Below are positions 18,053-26,939 of a DNA stretch of 64,000 nt, one piece after another. The position numbers and the translations under genes were made by a program. The notes below the pieces were generated by a model. It was not told the origin of the DNA. It saw only the letters and a program-made list of their open reading frames with translations, and did not search any database. How positions within the stretch are numbered: position 1 is the stretch's first letter; every line of letters begins with the position of its first letter. Origin of the DNA: Bacteroidaceae bacterium (GTDB lineage Bacteria; Bacteroidota; Bacteroidia; Bacteroidales; Bacteroidaceae); NCBI GenBank assembly GCA_017536765.1, contig JAFXGV010000025.1, forward strand, positions 1 to 64,000, in the 5' to 3' direction.

Positions 18053-19858
18053 TTATTCTTCAATCACCCTCACACCACCTTTGTCGGCAGAGCTTACCAT
18101 ATTGGCATAGGCCTTGAGGCTCTTTGAAATGACGCGGTTGCGTGTGAGGGGGAGCATCTCGCGGGCAGCCAACTCCTCATCGGTGAGCTTCACATTGATG
18201 GTGCGGGCGGGGATGTCTATCTCTATGATGTCGCCGTCGCGCAGCTTGCCTATGTTGCCGCCTGCCGCAGCCTCGGGCGATATGTGGCCTATGCTCAAGC
18301 CCGATGTGCCGCCGCTGAAACGGCCGTCGGTGATGAGGGCACACTCCTTGCCCAAGTGGCGCGACTTTATATAAGAGGTGGGATAGAGCATCTCCTGCAT
18401 ACCGGGGCCGCCTTTGGGGCCTTCATATACAATGACCACCACGTCGCCTGCCTTTACGTCGCCACCCAAGATGCCCTCGACGGCAGCATCCTGTGAGTCG
18501 AACACTTTGGCTGTGCCTGTGAATTTCCATATGCTCTCGTCGACACCGGCTGTCTTTACCACGCAGCCGTCTTGTGCTATGTTACCAAAGAGGATTGCAA
18601 GGCCGCCGTCCTTGGTGTAGGCGTGAGAGAGCGAGCGTATGCAACCGTTCTCGCGATCGGTGTCAAGGGTATCGTAGTTCTCGCTCTGTGCTCCCATTTG
18701 GTTGCAGAACACATTGGCGGGGCCTGTGCTGTAGATGCGCTGTGCCTCGGCATCCACGGTGCTGCCTGTGATGCTGTACTTTGCAATATCCTCGGCAAGG
18801 GTGGCGCCGTTAACGCGCTTGAGCGATGTGTTGAGCAAGCCGCCCTTGGCAAGCTCGCCCATAATACCTATGATGCCGCCTGCACGACCACAGTCCTGAA
18901 CGCTGTATTTGGGGCCGTTGGGTGCCAGCTTACACAAGCAGGGAACACGGCGGCTCAAACGGTCGATATCGGCCATCTTAAAGTCCACACCGGCCTCCTG
19001 TGCCACTGCAAGCAGGTGAAGGATGGTGTTGGTGGAGCCACCCATTGCAATATCGAGTGTCATTGCATTGAGGAAGGCATCGCGCACGGCTATGCTGCGG
19101 GGCAGCACGCTATCGTCGCCCTCTTCGTAATATTTGAGTGCGTTGGTAACTATCTGCTTGGCGGCATCCTTGAGCAACTGCACACGGTTGGTGTGGGTTG
19201 AAAGGATGGTGCCGTTGCCGGGGAGTGAAAGACCTATGGCCTCGGTGAGGGAGTTCATTGAGTTGGCTGTGAACATTCCCGAGCAGCAGCCGCAACCGGG
19301 GCAGGAACGCTTCTCAACCTCGGCAAGTTCCTCGTCGCTCACGCTTGTGTCGGCAGCCTTTACCATTGCCGATATGAGATCGAGGTTTTCGCCCTTCCAA
19401 GTGCCCTTCTCCATAGGACCGCCCGATACAAACACGGTGGGGATGTTAAGGCGCATAGAGGCCATAAGCATTCCCGGGGTGATTTTGTCACAGTTCGATA
19501 TGCACACAAGGGCATCTACCTTGTGAGCGTTGCACATATACTCCACGCTGTCGGCAATGATGTCGCGCGAGGGCAGCGAGTAGAGCATACCGTCGTGGCC
19601 CATTGCAATGCCGTCGTCTATGGCTATGGTGTTGAACTCGGCGGCATAGCAACCGAGCTTTTCTATTTCGCGCTTCACTATCTGGCCGGCCTCGTGCAGA
19701 TGTGTGTGGCCGGGAACAAGCTGGGTGAACGAGTTGGCAATGGCTATGATGGGCTTGCCGAACATTTCGCGTTTCATACCGTTTGCAATCCACAAGGCGC
19801 GTGCGCCTGCCATACGACGGCCCTCGGTGCATTGCGCGCTTCTTAACTGTATCTTCAT
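18053..19858 (-). CDS. ilvD: Dihydroxy-acid dehydratase
   Basis: Iron-sulphur dehydratase that converts 2,3-dihydroxy-isovalerate (or -methylvalerate) to the 2-oxo acid, the third step for valine and isoleucine. It has 601 residues. The conserved cluster cysteines are in [12 protein letters not shown] (Cys123) and [11 protein letters not shown] (about residues 190-200); [20 protein letters not shown] lies near the C-terminus. It is the first structural gene of the ilv run and is preceded by a 19-codon leader peptide and attenuator (19905-20022). Its ATG lies 47 nt beyond the terminator T-tract, so transcription into the operon should depend on read-through. Confidence 0.96.
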   Translation of the reverse strand: MKIQLRSAQCTEGRRMAGARALWIANGMKREMFGKPIIAIANSFTQLVPGHTHLHEAGQIVKREIEKLGCYAAEFNTIAIDDGIAMGHDGMLYSLPSRDIIADSVEYMCNAHKVDALVCISNCDKITPGMLMASMRLNIPTVFVSGGPMEKGTWKGENLDLISAMVKAADTSVSDEELAEVEKRSCPGCGCCSGMFTANSMNSLTEAIGLSLPGNGTILSTHTNRVQLLKDAAKQIVTNALKYYEEGDDSVLPRSIAVRDAFLNAMTLDIAMGGSTNTILHLLAVAQEAGVDFKMADIDRLSRRVPCLCKLAPNGPKYSVQDCGRAGGIIGIMGELAKGGLLNTSLKRVNGATLAEDIAKYSITGSTVDAEAQRIYSTGPANVFCNQMGAQSENYDTLDTDRENGCIRSLSHAYTKDGGLAILFGNIAQDGCVVKTAGVDESIWKFTGTAKVFDSQDAAVEGILGGDVKAGDVVVIVYEGPKGGPGMQEMLYPTSYIKSRHLGKECALITDGRFSGGTSGLSIGHISPEAAAGGNIGKLRDGDIIEIDIPARTINVKLTDEELAAREMLPLTRNRVISKSLKAYANMVSSADKGGVRVIEE

Positions 19859-19904
19859 ATCTATTTTTTAATTATGGGGCGGCAAGCCACCCTCGCATAG
19901 TAAT

Positions 19905-19936
19905 AAAAAAGCCCTCCTCATTATACAGAGAAAGGC
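19905..19936 (-). terminator. ilv attenuator terminator
   Basis: On the minus strand GCCTTTCTC (19936-19928) pairs with GAGGAGGGC (19919-19911), 9 bp with two G-T pairs and an 8-nt loop, followed directly by TTTTTT (19910-19905) and ATT. It lies between the leader peptide and ilvD. The 5' arm can instead pair with GAGATGGGC (19964-19956) to form an antiterminator. Confidence 0.8.
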
Positions 19937-19955
19937 ACGTTTTTGCATACACACA

Positions 19956-19964
19956 GCCCATCTC
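19956..19964 (-). promoter_or_regulatory. ilv antiterminator strand
   Basis: GAGATGGGC overlaps the TGA of the leader peptide by two bases and pairs at 8 of 9 positions with GCCTTTCTC, the 5' arm of the terminator. A ribosome that finishes the leader and sits on its stop would cover this strand. A ribosome stalled earlier on the Leu/Val codons would leave it free, as in classical attenuation. Confidence 0.65.
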
Positions 19965-20022
19965 ATCCCATTTTCTGCAATAGGACGACCACATTAAGGA
20001 GGTTAATGGATGTTGTGTGCAT
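19963..20022 (-). CDS. ilv operon leader peptide (attenuator)
   Basis: A 19-codon frame encoding MHTTSINLLNVVVLLQKMG. One Ile, four Leu and three consecutive Val make up 8 of the 19 residues, the three amino acids whose synthesis the operon serves. It ends at a TGA that touches the antiterminator strand. The next structure is an intrinsic terminator, followed by ilvD. It begins about 60 nt after the predicted transcription start. The likely function is cis-acting sensing of charged Leu/Val/Ile tRNA through ribosome stalling; the peptide itself probably has no role. It also contains CCTATT...AATGGG, a possible pause hairpin. Confidence 0.8.
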   Translation of the reverse strand: MHTTSINLLNVVVLLQKMG

Positions 20023-20087
20023 TCTCTTAATTATTTATGTTTTAACTCCCGCGGCGGGCTTTTGCTGCCGCAATGGCTAATAGACCG

Positions 20088-20119
20088 CAAAAATAAACTC
20101 TTTTTTTCAGCGGAACAAA
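20088..20119 (-). promoter_or_regulatory. Promoter of the ilv operon
   Basis: Minus-strand TTTG (20119-20116), a 20-nt spacer, then TATTTTTG (20095-20088): an exact match to the Bacteroidetes consensus TTTG-N19-21-TAnnTTTG. Transcription would start near 20082, giving a leader of about 220 nt before ilvD. Confidence 0.75.
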
Positions 20120-20364
20120 AAAAATTAAAGAAAAATTGGTGGCTTTTATAATAAAAAGGTTGTTTTTGTGCTATTTTGTTACAATGTTGTTGGTTTTGAG
20201 GGGGTAATTATTGATTGTCAATGATTGCTGCAAAGTTGTTATCCGTAAATTTTACAGAAAAACCACCAAAGAGATTAGATAAAAGCACATCAGCTATTAG
20301 CAATACCGATTGATTCTATAGAAATTAACGAATGAATTAAGATATATTATAAAATAATTAGCAG

Positions 20365-20372
20365 TAACTTTG
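20365..20372 (+). promoter_or_regulatory. -7 box of the AspT-type transporter gene
   Basis: TAACTTTG matches TAnnTTTG. No good TTTG lies 20 nt upstream. It falls 73 nt before the chosen ATG, which argues against an earlier TTG start at 20370 inside the box itself. Confidence 0.5.
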
Positions 20373-20444
20373 CAGCCGAAAAAGAAGAGAAGAGCAAGAA
20401 CAAAGGCGTTTCACACGTTGGAAACGAAAAAAAACAGATACGTT

Positions 20445-22118
20445 ATGGAATTTATACTTACACTTTTGGAAGGAGCGCAAGGCCAATGGAGCGGCGGCAT
20501 AGCCCACTCTATGATAATACTTGCACTCACGGTGGGATTCGGAATAATGCTTGGCAGGCTTAAAGTGGCCGGCATATCATTCGGAGTAACTTGGATACTG
20601 TTCGTGGGAATAGTATTCTCGCACTTCGGCTACACGCTCAACGGCGATCTGCTGCATTTTGTAAAGGAGTTCGGCCTCATATTGTTTGTGTTTTCAATAG
20701 GTTTGCAGGTGGGGCCGGGATTTTTCTCGAGTTTTAAGGCAGGCGGCCTCGCACTATGCGCAATCACCTGCATAATAGTGCTTTGCGACGTGCTCACCGC
20801 CATAGGCGTGCACTATACCACCGACACACCCATAACCACCGTCACCGGTATTCTGTCGGGTGCTGTGACAAACACCCCCGGACTTGGTGCCGCACAGCAG
20901 ACCTACAGGGAAATAACAGGCTCGTCGGCAACGGACATTGCGCTGGGCTACAGCGTGGCCTACCCTCTTGGTGTAATTGGTTGCATATTGTCGATGTTAG
21001 TGATAAAGAGCCTTTTCTACCGCAAGGACATAGCCCCTGCAACCGACATCGATGGCAAGGAGCTGAACGTGGAGCCTATGACCATCGAGGTGCTGAACCC
21101 TGGTGTGGCAGGGAAAACCTTGGAGGAGATACGCAGCGCAAAGAAATATGACTTTGTGGTGTCGAGGATATTGCACAGCGCCACATACGAGATAGAGATT
21201 GCCAACTCCAAGAGCACATTGCAGGTGGGCGACAAGTTATTGATTATTGTGAAGCCTGCATTCCGCGAGGAGGTGCTGGAGCTTTTCGGCCGCGAGTGCA
21301 TTGTGAACTGGGACAAGGCCGGCGCGCAGTTCCTCTCGAGCAAGATTATTGTCACCAACCCCAAGCTCAATGGAGTGCCCCTGGCCAAGCTGAGCCTGCG
21401 ACAGAACTTCAAGGTGAACCTCACAAGGGTGAATCGTGCGGGCATAGACCTGGTGGCTGCACCCGACCTGCGCCTGCAGATGGGCGACGTGGTTACCGTT
21501 GTGGGTATGGAGAGCTCGGTGAACAGCGTTAAAAGAGTGCTTGGCGACTCGCGCAAGCACTTGGACCACCCCAACCTCATACCAATATTCATTGGCATAG
21601 CGCTTGGCTGCACACTTGGCAGCCTGCCCATTTTCATTCCCGGTATGTCGCAGCCTGTGAAATTAGGCCTTGCAGGCGGTCCGCTGGTGGTGGCCATTTT
21701 ATTGAGTTACTTTGGCCCCAAACTTAAATTGGTTACATACACCACTATGAGTGCCAACCTTATGATAAGAGAGATAGGCATTTCGCTGTTCCTCGCTTGC
21801 GTGGGCCTGGAGGCCGGCAAGGGCTTTGTGGATACCATTGTGAACAACGGCGGTATGTGGTGGGTGCTCTATGGTGCCATCATCACCATAGTACCTCTGC
21901 TCATTGCGGGAACCGTGGGCCGTTACTGCTTTAAGATTCCCTACATAAAACTCATTGGTGTGATGTCGGGTTCGTGCACAAACCCACCCGCTCTTGCTTT
22001 TGCCAACGAGCAGGACAAGAGCAGCGACAAGGCTTCGGTGGGATATGCCACGGTTTATCCGCTTGCAATGTTCCTGCGCATCCTCACCGCACAGCTTATG
22101 ATTCTGCTGTTCTGTTAG
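20445..22118 (+). CDS. AspT/YidE-family membrane transporter with two TrkA-C domains
   Basis: An integral membrane protein of 557 residues. Two hydrophobic halves (about residues 1-170 and 375-557) carry the duplicated AspT/YidE signatures GFGIMLGRLKVAGISFG and SGAVTNTPGLGAAQ in the first half, and SGSCTNPPALAFANEQ in the second. Between them lie two cytosolic TrkA-C-like regulatory domains (for example VEPMTIEVLNPGVAGKTLEEI and IIVTNPKLNGVPLAKLSL). Relatives include the aspartate:alanine exchanger AspT and the uncharacterised YidE/YbjL proteins; the substrate here is unknown, an acidic metabolite being most likely. The start at 20445 (MEFILTLLEG) fits the family and the upstream -7 box. It is transcribed alone and divergently from the ilv operon, ending at a two-way terminator. 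Confidence 0.88.
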   Translation: MEFILTLLEGAQGQWSGGIAHSMIILALTVGFGIMLGRLKVAGISFGVTWILFVGIVFSHFGYTLNGDLLHFVKEFGLILFVFSIGLQVGPGFFSSFKAGGLALCAITCIIVLCDVLTAIGVHYTTDTPITTVTGILSGAVTNTPGLGAAQQTYREITGSSATDIALGYSVAYPLGVIGCILSMLVIKSLFYRKDIAPATDIDGKELNVEPMTIEVLNPGVAGKTLEEIRSAKKYDFVVSRILHSATYEIEIANSKSTLQVGDKLLIIVKPAFREEVLELFGRECIVNWDKAGAQFLSSKIIVTNPKLNGVPLAKLSLRQNFKVNLTRVNRAGIDLVAAPDLRLQMGDVVTVVGMESSVNSVKRVLGDSRKHLDHPNLIPIFIGIALGCTLGSLPIFIPGMSQPVKLGLAGGPLVVAILLSYFGPKLKLVTYTTMSANLMIREIGISLFLACVGLEAGKGFVDTIVNNGGMWWVLYGAIITIVPLLIAGTVGRYCFKIPYIKLIGVMSGSCTNPPALAFANEQDKSSDKASVGYATVYPLAMFLRILTAQLMILLFC

Positions 22119-22140
22119 CAGATTTCCATATAATACCGAC

Positions 22141-22181
22141 ACCAAAAAATGGTGTAGCCACTAGCTACACCATTTTTTGGT
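22141..22181. terminator. Two-way intrinsic terminator
   Basis: A perfect 18-bp stem (22141-22158 with 22164-22181, loop CACTA) with an A6 tract in one arm and T6 in the other. It serves the converging transporter gene (+) and the glycosidase gene (-), whose stop codon is at 22198. Confidence 0.88.
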
Positions 22182-22197
22182 GGATATAAGAGACAGG

Positions 22198-25100
22198 TTA
22201 CTTAACGACCTTCTTGCTGTTCATTATGTACATACCCTTGGCAGGGGCGGCTTTGAGCTTGCGACCGCTGAGGTCGTAAAGAACTGAGCGGGCCTCTTCG
22301 GCCTCTACCATTTCCACACCTGTTGCAGAGGAGTTTACACGCAATATGGCATCGACAATGGAACCGCTGTTTGCAAGAAATCCATTGGTACCTGTACAAG
22401 TTCCGTCGGCTGCAATCTGGCCACCGGCATCAATGCTGTTCCAGTCCATCTTGAAACGAATACGGTAGTCGCCCTCGGTGGCGGGAGATGTAAACGAGGG
22501 CAGTTCGTGTGTGTTACGGGCACTGCCTGTAATAGATTTGCCGGCCGAGTTTACACCGCCGTTTACATCATCGTTAAAATTTCCTGTATAAAAGCTGAAC
22601 GAAGCCACATCGGTACCGCTCTGGTCGGTGGTGCCATCATTAAACGAAAATTGGCCATCATTTTCGTAGTCGATATAAACATAGGCATTCATCCAACCAC
22701 CGCCTTTGGTAAGGTCCATAGCCACTGTAATAACAGAACCCGGGGCACAAGCGAGGATACAGGCCTCGTCTATTGTTTTATCGATATACGGTTTTGCGTA
22801 ACCTATTGCTATTGTCTGTGTTTCACAATCGGCCTCAGTAAAATTTATGCTGTTGATTTTGTTGCCACTCTTTACAGAATTCATATTCTTGTCGAAGTTG
22901 GTTGCATAGGGCTCCACGATTTTGGGAGTAACCTTTATTGTAACCGATGCCGAAACGCCCGAACCATCTTTTGCGGTGGCAGTGATGGTAACCTCGCCCT
23001 CGGCAACAGGCTTCACAAGACCGTTGTTCACTGTGGCAATGTTTGCATCGCTTGTTGTCCACTCAAGAGCGTGGAATGTAGCCTCGGTGGGGTTGATGGT
23101 TGCAGTAACAACCATTGTGTTGTTGAGCGCAACCTCCACAGCATCGTTCTCTGTTGCAAGGGCTATGCTCTCGACAGGGCTGAAAGCAGCTGTTGCATCG
23201 ATACCGTCGAAACAGAAGAGCGAGCTTGCAGGAAGTGTAACGGTGAGTTCATCGTCGATGTTGATGGCACTGCCCTCGGTGAGGCCTGCAAGTGCAGCCT
23301 GCGAAGCGAATGACGAACGCAATACTATGCTGCCGTTTACATTTGCGGGGATGTTAAGCGCTTTGCGCAATGTGAATGTGTAGTTCTTTTGGTCGTTGCT
23401 ACCGTTGCGCAGTGCAAGTGTAGATTTTGTGCCGTTCCAAGAAGCCCAACCGTAGATTTGAGCAGCGCTACCTGTCCAGGGGCTGCCACCTACCCAGTGA
23501 GTATCGGGCAATACATCGGCATTACGTTTCTGCCAAGCGATGCACTCTGCTATGTCGGCCCACAACTGACCGTTGTTAATGCTGTTGAGCAATGCATAAT
23601 CGACATAAAGCTCCACAACGCCCGAACCGCAAACAAATGCGCAACGCATCTCGCGGAGTACTGCATCGTAATCGCGCTCGTCACCTGCGGGAGGGCCGAA
23701 TTGTGTGAGCATAAAGCCGTGAGTCATCAAGGTGTTGATGGGGCAGATGGGTGAGTTGGTCACATAGTTCTGATATACAAGGCGGTCGCGGTATGTAATC
23801 CAGTTCTCGCGGTTAAGAGTGTTGTTACCAATGCGGTCGTGGTCGTTCTCTTGGCGCCAGGTGGCATCGCTTATCTGGTACCAGAAGGGGCTTGCCCAAG
23901 TACCCACGGTGGTATTGAAGAAGATATCCTCGCGGAGTTCCTCACGCACATAGCGCTCGAGGCGAATGATACCCTCGGCATTCTCGTTACCCGAATCGCC
24001 CGCATCGGGGCCTACAGATGTAAACTGTGCCGAGATACCATCGAACTTGAAGAATTTATAGTCACCCTGATTCTTTACAAGGTTATATGCTGCATCCTTG
24101 AATGCCTGATAGTATGCGGGGTTGGACAACTGCATACCACCACGGTTTTCGGCGTTCCAGTATGCACGGCGATAGTTACCGCTCTGGCCATAACCGCCGA
24201 CAGGGCCTAACCAGGCACCTACACCGGCACCCATCTCCTGAGCAAGGCGTGCCATAGGACGCATCTCATCGGGGAAGCCGCTGTGGAATGTCCAGGGGCC
24301 GTAGTTGTCCCAACCATCGTCTATCACGAAGGCTACAGGGCCGTGGCCGTAACGGTCGTAGAAAGCGGTCTTCCAATTCTGGAGAACATCTTCAATATCG
24401 GCCGATGTGAAGTTGGTGTGCTCGCTACCGGGAGCGGCGTTGTTGCGGTTGATGTTAAGCTCGTACCAGCTGTTATAGTGGGGGAATGCACGCCAGGGCA
24501 CTGCACGCTCGCGCTCGCTGTATGCGAGGAATGAACGGCGTTTCTGTGTATTGTGAATATTGGCGTCGGCCTGCGAGCCATCCTGTGCCACAAGACCTAC
24601 GACGGCACCCACCTTCCAGGTTTCGCCTGCCTGCAATGTGGTATTGCGGCTCCAACGGCCCTGAATACCCACTACATCGGCATTTATTACAACGCCCTCT
24701 TTGGGTGTGTATATCTTCACTGTAATTTTGCTTGATGCCGTGATAGCCTCGCTCTTGTTCTCAATCATTACGCGGAGTGTGAATGTACCGTCGTTGGGAG
24801 CAATAAAACTGAAGGTGTTATTATTCTTTGCGGAACCGGTGTAACCGCTATGGTAGTCGTTGGCTGCAATTGAATTGTTGCCATCGAGAATATCCACACC
24901 ACCAAGGTTCAAACGGTTGTCACCACTCACATACTCCACGGTAACCTCTACCTTTTGGTTCGCCTTGAGCTCGAGGCCCTCGTGGCAGTATGCATAGATA
25001 TTGGGATAATCTACACCTATTGCCTCAACTATGCGGTTGGGAACGTCGGCATCGGCAACCTGCACCCAAGAATCTTTTGTAAGAGAAATGGGGTTCATTG

Positions 25101-26484
25101 TGGTTGTGAGGTTGTAGTTATCCTCCTCGCCCGATGCATCGCCCACTGTGTTATAGGCTGTAGGAGTCTCGAGACCGGCAAATATTTTGTTGCTCATAAG
25201 CACTGCACCACGCGTGTTACCCACAACTGCGGGTGTTGAGCCTGCGGCCTTGGTGTCCACGTTGTACATAAGAGGGATGATGTTGAACATATCCACATCG
25301 TCAACACCGTAGAGGTCCATTTCGGTGCGCAGATAGTGGCTGCCGTCGCGCAGCACTGCACGCCATACGATTTCCACCTTCTTCTCTTTGTAGGTATATT
25401 CGTAGTTTGCAACAAGCTGCTTGCCTGCAAAATGCTCGGCACCACCAACTGCATTGGGGTTGGCAGCGAGGTCTTGCAACTCCACGCTGTTGAGTTTCAT
25501 ACCCGATGCATATACATTGTCGCCATTACCGAAGGCTACGCTGAAGATTTCGGTGCCGGCTACAAGGTCCATAGCATTTGAACCTGCAAAGTAGATGGCA
25601 TTGCCCACCTTCATAAAGCCTGCTGCAAGCACATTGTTACTAAGCACGTATGTGCCGTTATCCTCGGTGGCCACGGCTGCGCCCACTGCATCCTGCTGCG
25701 CGGGATAGACAACGGCATTGGTGTATGCCTGGCAAGCGGGGAGCACGGGAAGTGTTGCAAAGTTCACGGTGATGGTGGCAGCCTCATCGTCAACAGCTAC
25801 CGCTGCAAACTGCCCCTCGGGAGCAATCACTACTATATCGCCCTTTGAAACCGAGCCCTCAATGGTGTATGTATCGCCATTGGCAAATGTTTCGTCGCCA
25901 ATCTTTATGGTGTTTCCATCGGGGATGCTTATGGTATATACACGCTCGATTGTTATAACCTCGGTAAAAAGGTAGCGGCTGCCGGCATCGGCACTGGCAT
26001 CCTGCTGCCAAAGACCGAGTGTGTTTGCGCCGTCATAAGGGTTGCCATCCACTCCCTGGAACCAGTTTACATACTTGTCATTGCCACCCGATGTGGTAAA
26101 GGGGCGGATTTGATAATTATCGTCCGAATAATTTTCAACGAGGAAATAGTTTTCGGGTTTTGTGTCGCTAAATTTCACAAAATCCTTGCCGTTGTTGTAG
26201 CTTGCGGCAGGTGTGTATGTCAACCATTTTTTACCATTGTGGCTGTATATGTAGTAGCCATTTTCAACGCCATCTACTGCATAGAATGCAAACAAGCCAT
26301 ACTTTTCGGCGGTCTGTGTGGGAGCAGTCAATGCATTTGAATAGACATTATTACCATTTACCATAGTATAGACGTGTTCGGGCCTGCCGTCGGCGGGCAA
26401 GGTGGTGGACACCTCTATCTTGTCGGCCATTATCTGCGACACAGCGCAGAAAACGCCCATTAGAAGGAGTAATGTTTTTTTCAT
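22198..26484 (-). CDS. Secreted clan GH-D-like glycoside hydrolase with Big2 and GEVED-like domains
   Basis: A 1428-residue secreted protein with signal peptide MKKTLLLLMGVFCAVSQIMA. The central region (about residues 630-1095) looks like a GH27/GH36-type barrel: FPHYNSWYELN for the first strand, FVIDDGWDNYGPW, AWLGPVGGYG, and YKFFKFDGI near residue 813, where the Asp after K-F is the likely nucleophile. Next come a bacterial Ig-like Big2 domain (about 1106-1186, LEWTTSDANIATVNNGLVKP) and a GEVED-like module (about 1195-1375, AYVYIDYENDGQFSFNDGT). The C-terminus has YDLSGRKL...GMYIMNSKKVVK. The probable activity is removal of alpha-linked galactose or N-acetylgalactosamine from glycans, but the family cannot be fixed by eye. 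The start is the ATG at 26484; the in-frame extension upstream begins with TTG and would precede the signal peptide. Confidence 0.85.
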   Translation of the reverse strand: MKKTLLLLMGVFCAVSQIMADKIEVSTTLPADGRPEHVYTMVNGNNVYSNALTAPTQTAEKYGLFAFYAVDGVENGYYIYSHNGKKWLTYTPAASYNNGKDFVKFSDTKPENYFLVENYSDDNYQIRPFTTSGGNDKYVNWFQGVDGNPYDGANTLGLWQQDASADAGSRYLFTEVITIERVYTISIPDGNTIKIGDETFANGDTYTIEGSVSKGDIVVIAPEGQFAAVAVDDEAATITVNFATLPVLPACQAYTNAVVYPAQQDAVGAAVATEDNGTYVLSNNVLAAGFMKVGNAIYFAGSNAMDLVAGTEIFSVAFGNGDNVYASGMKLNSVELQDLAANPNAVGGAEHFAGKQLVANYEYTYKEKKVEIVWRAVLRDGSHYLRTEMDLYGVDDVDMFNIIPLMYNVDTKAAGSTPAVVGNTRGAVLMSNKIFAGLETPTAYNTVGDASGEEDNYNLTTTMNPISLTKDSWVQVADADVPNRIVEAIGVDYPNIYAYCHEGLELKANQKVEVTVEYVSGDNRLNLGGVDILDGNNSIAANDYHSGYTGSAKNNNTFSFIAPNDGTFTLRVMIENKSEAITASSKITVKIYTPKEGVVINADVVGIQGRWSRNTTLQAGETWKVGAVVGLVAQDGSQADANIHNTQKRRSFLAYSERERAVPWRAFPHYNSWYELNINRNNAAPGSEHTNFTSADIEDVLQNWKTAFYDRYGHGPVAFVIDDGWDNYGPWTFHSGFPDEMRPMARLAQEMGAGVGAWLGPVGGYGQSGNYRRAYWNAENRGGMQLSNPAYYQAFKDAAYNLVKNQGDYKFFKFDGISAQFTSVGPDAGDSGNENAEGIIRLERYVREELREDIFFNTTVGTWASPFWYQISDATWRQENDHDRIGNNTLNRENWITYRDRLVYQNYVTNSPICPINTLMTHGFMLTQFGPPAGDERDYDAVLREMRCAFVCGSGVVELYVDYALLNSINNGQLWADIAECIAWQKRNADVLPDTHWVGGSPWTGSAAQIYGWASWNGTKSTLALRNGSNDQKNYTFTLRKALNIPANVNGSIVLRSSFASQAALAGLTEGSAINIDDELTVTLPASSLFCFDGIDATAAFSPVESIALATENDAVEVALNNTMVVTATINPTEATFHALEWTTSDANIATVNNGLVKPVAEGEVTITATAKDGSGVSASVTIKVTPKIVEPYATNFDKNMNSVKSGNKINSINFTEADCETQTIAIGYAKPYIDKTIDEACILACAPGSVITVAMDLTKGGGWMNAYVYIDYENDGQFSFNDGTTDQSGTDVASFSFYTGNFNDDVNGGVNSAGKSITGSARNTHELPSFTSPATEGDYRIRFKMDWNSIDAGGQIAADGTCTGTNGFLANSGSIVDAILRVNSSATGVEMVEAEEARSVLYDLSGRKLKAAPAKGMYIMNSKKVVK

Positions 26485-26548
26485 CTTATTAAGTTTATGG
26501 TTAGTAAATCCAAGCCTCAAAGAACCATTTGGAAGGTTCGTATGTTAC

Positions 26549-26579
26549 AAAAAAAACGTGGACAATTTACATTATCCAC
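26549..26579 (-). terminator. Intrinsic terminator of the structured RNA
   Basis: GTGGATAAT (26579-26571), loop GTAA, ATTGTCCAC (26566-26558): a 9-bp stem with one T-G pair, followed by G and a run of eight T (26556-26549) on the minus strand. Confidence 0.85.
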
Positions 26580-26730
26580 TGATGAGGTCTTGGCGTACCC
26601 GAAAGAAAGATATGCAAATCGCCCACGCCGTATATACAGCGCGGACATCAACTTTGCCACTATTCTTTCTCTAATAAACCGCCAAGTTTGACAAGGCCCA
26701 ACACCCTGCCGAGGCAAATGCCTCCATCAG
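26549..26730 (-). ncRNA. Structured noncoding RNA candidate (6S-like shape) with own terminator
   Basis: On the minus strand this about 180-nt stretch folds as one long interrupted hairpin. GATGGAGG (26728-26721) pairs with CCTCATC (26587-26581, one bulge). CTTGGCG (26686-26680) pairs perfectly with CGCCAAG (26595-26589). Inside, GAAAGA/TCTTTC, GCAAA/TTTGC and GTCCGCGC/GCGTGGGC (26646-26639 with 26628-26621) continue the rod. Right after it comes an intrinsic terminator. Length, rod shape with internal loops and the 3' terminator recall 6S RNA, but I cannot confirm a family. The 5' end is approximate; no ideal promoter was found. It lies 65 nt upstream of the GH-D-like glycosidase gene, same strand, so a long cis-acting leader is the alternative reading. 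Open frames through it are not convincing. Confidence 0.65.
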
Positions 26731-26768
26731 TAAGATAGTAAAGCTAATGCGCTATTTTTGTATGTTGT

Positions 26769-26782
26769 GTCACAAATGTGAC
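26769..26782. promoter_or_regulatory. 14-bp perfect palindrome upstream of the structured RNA
   Basis: GTCACAAATGTGAC is a perfect inverted repeat about 40 bp upstream of the predicted RNA start. It could be an operator for a dimeric regulator. No regulator is assigned. Confidence 0.35.
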
Positions 26783-26939
26783 TTTATTGAGAAAAATGCC
26801 GATGATACGCATAGCACACCATACAAAGCATTATTTCACAATAATATCGCAAATATAGTGAAAATAATATTAACAGCAACCGCTCGTTTATATTATTTTA
26901 TTAAAGTATATGAATACTATTATTCTGGAAAATTAGAAA
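26783..26939. other. AT-rich spacer without a gene
   Basis: AT-rich sequence between the structured RNA region and the end of the FecCD permease gene. No terminator hairpin with a T-tract was found after the permease and no coding signal was seen. Confidence 0.5.

Noticed and set aside
26517-26717. 66-codon minus-strand frame over the structured RNA
   Set aside because: It runs through a chain of complementary stems and an intrinsic terminator, better explained as a noncoding RNA.
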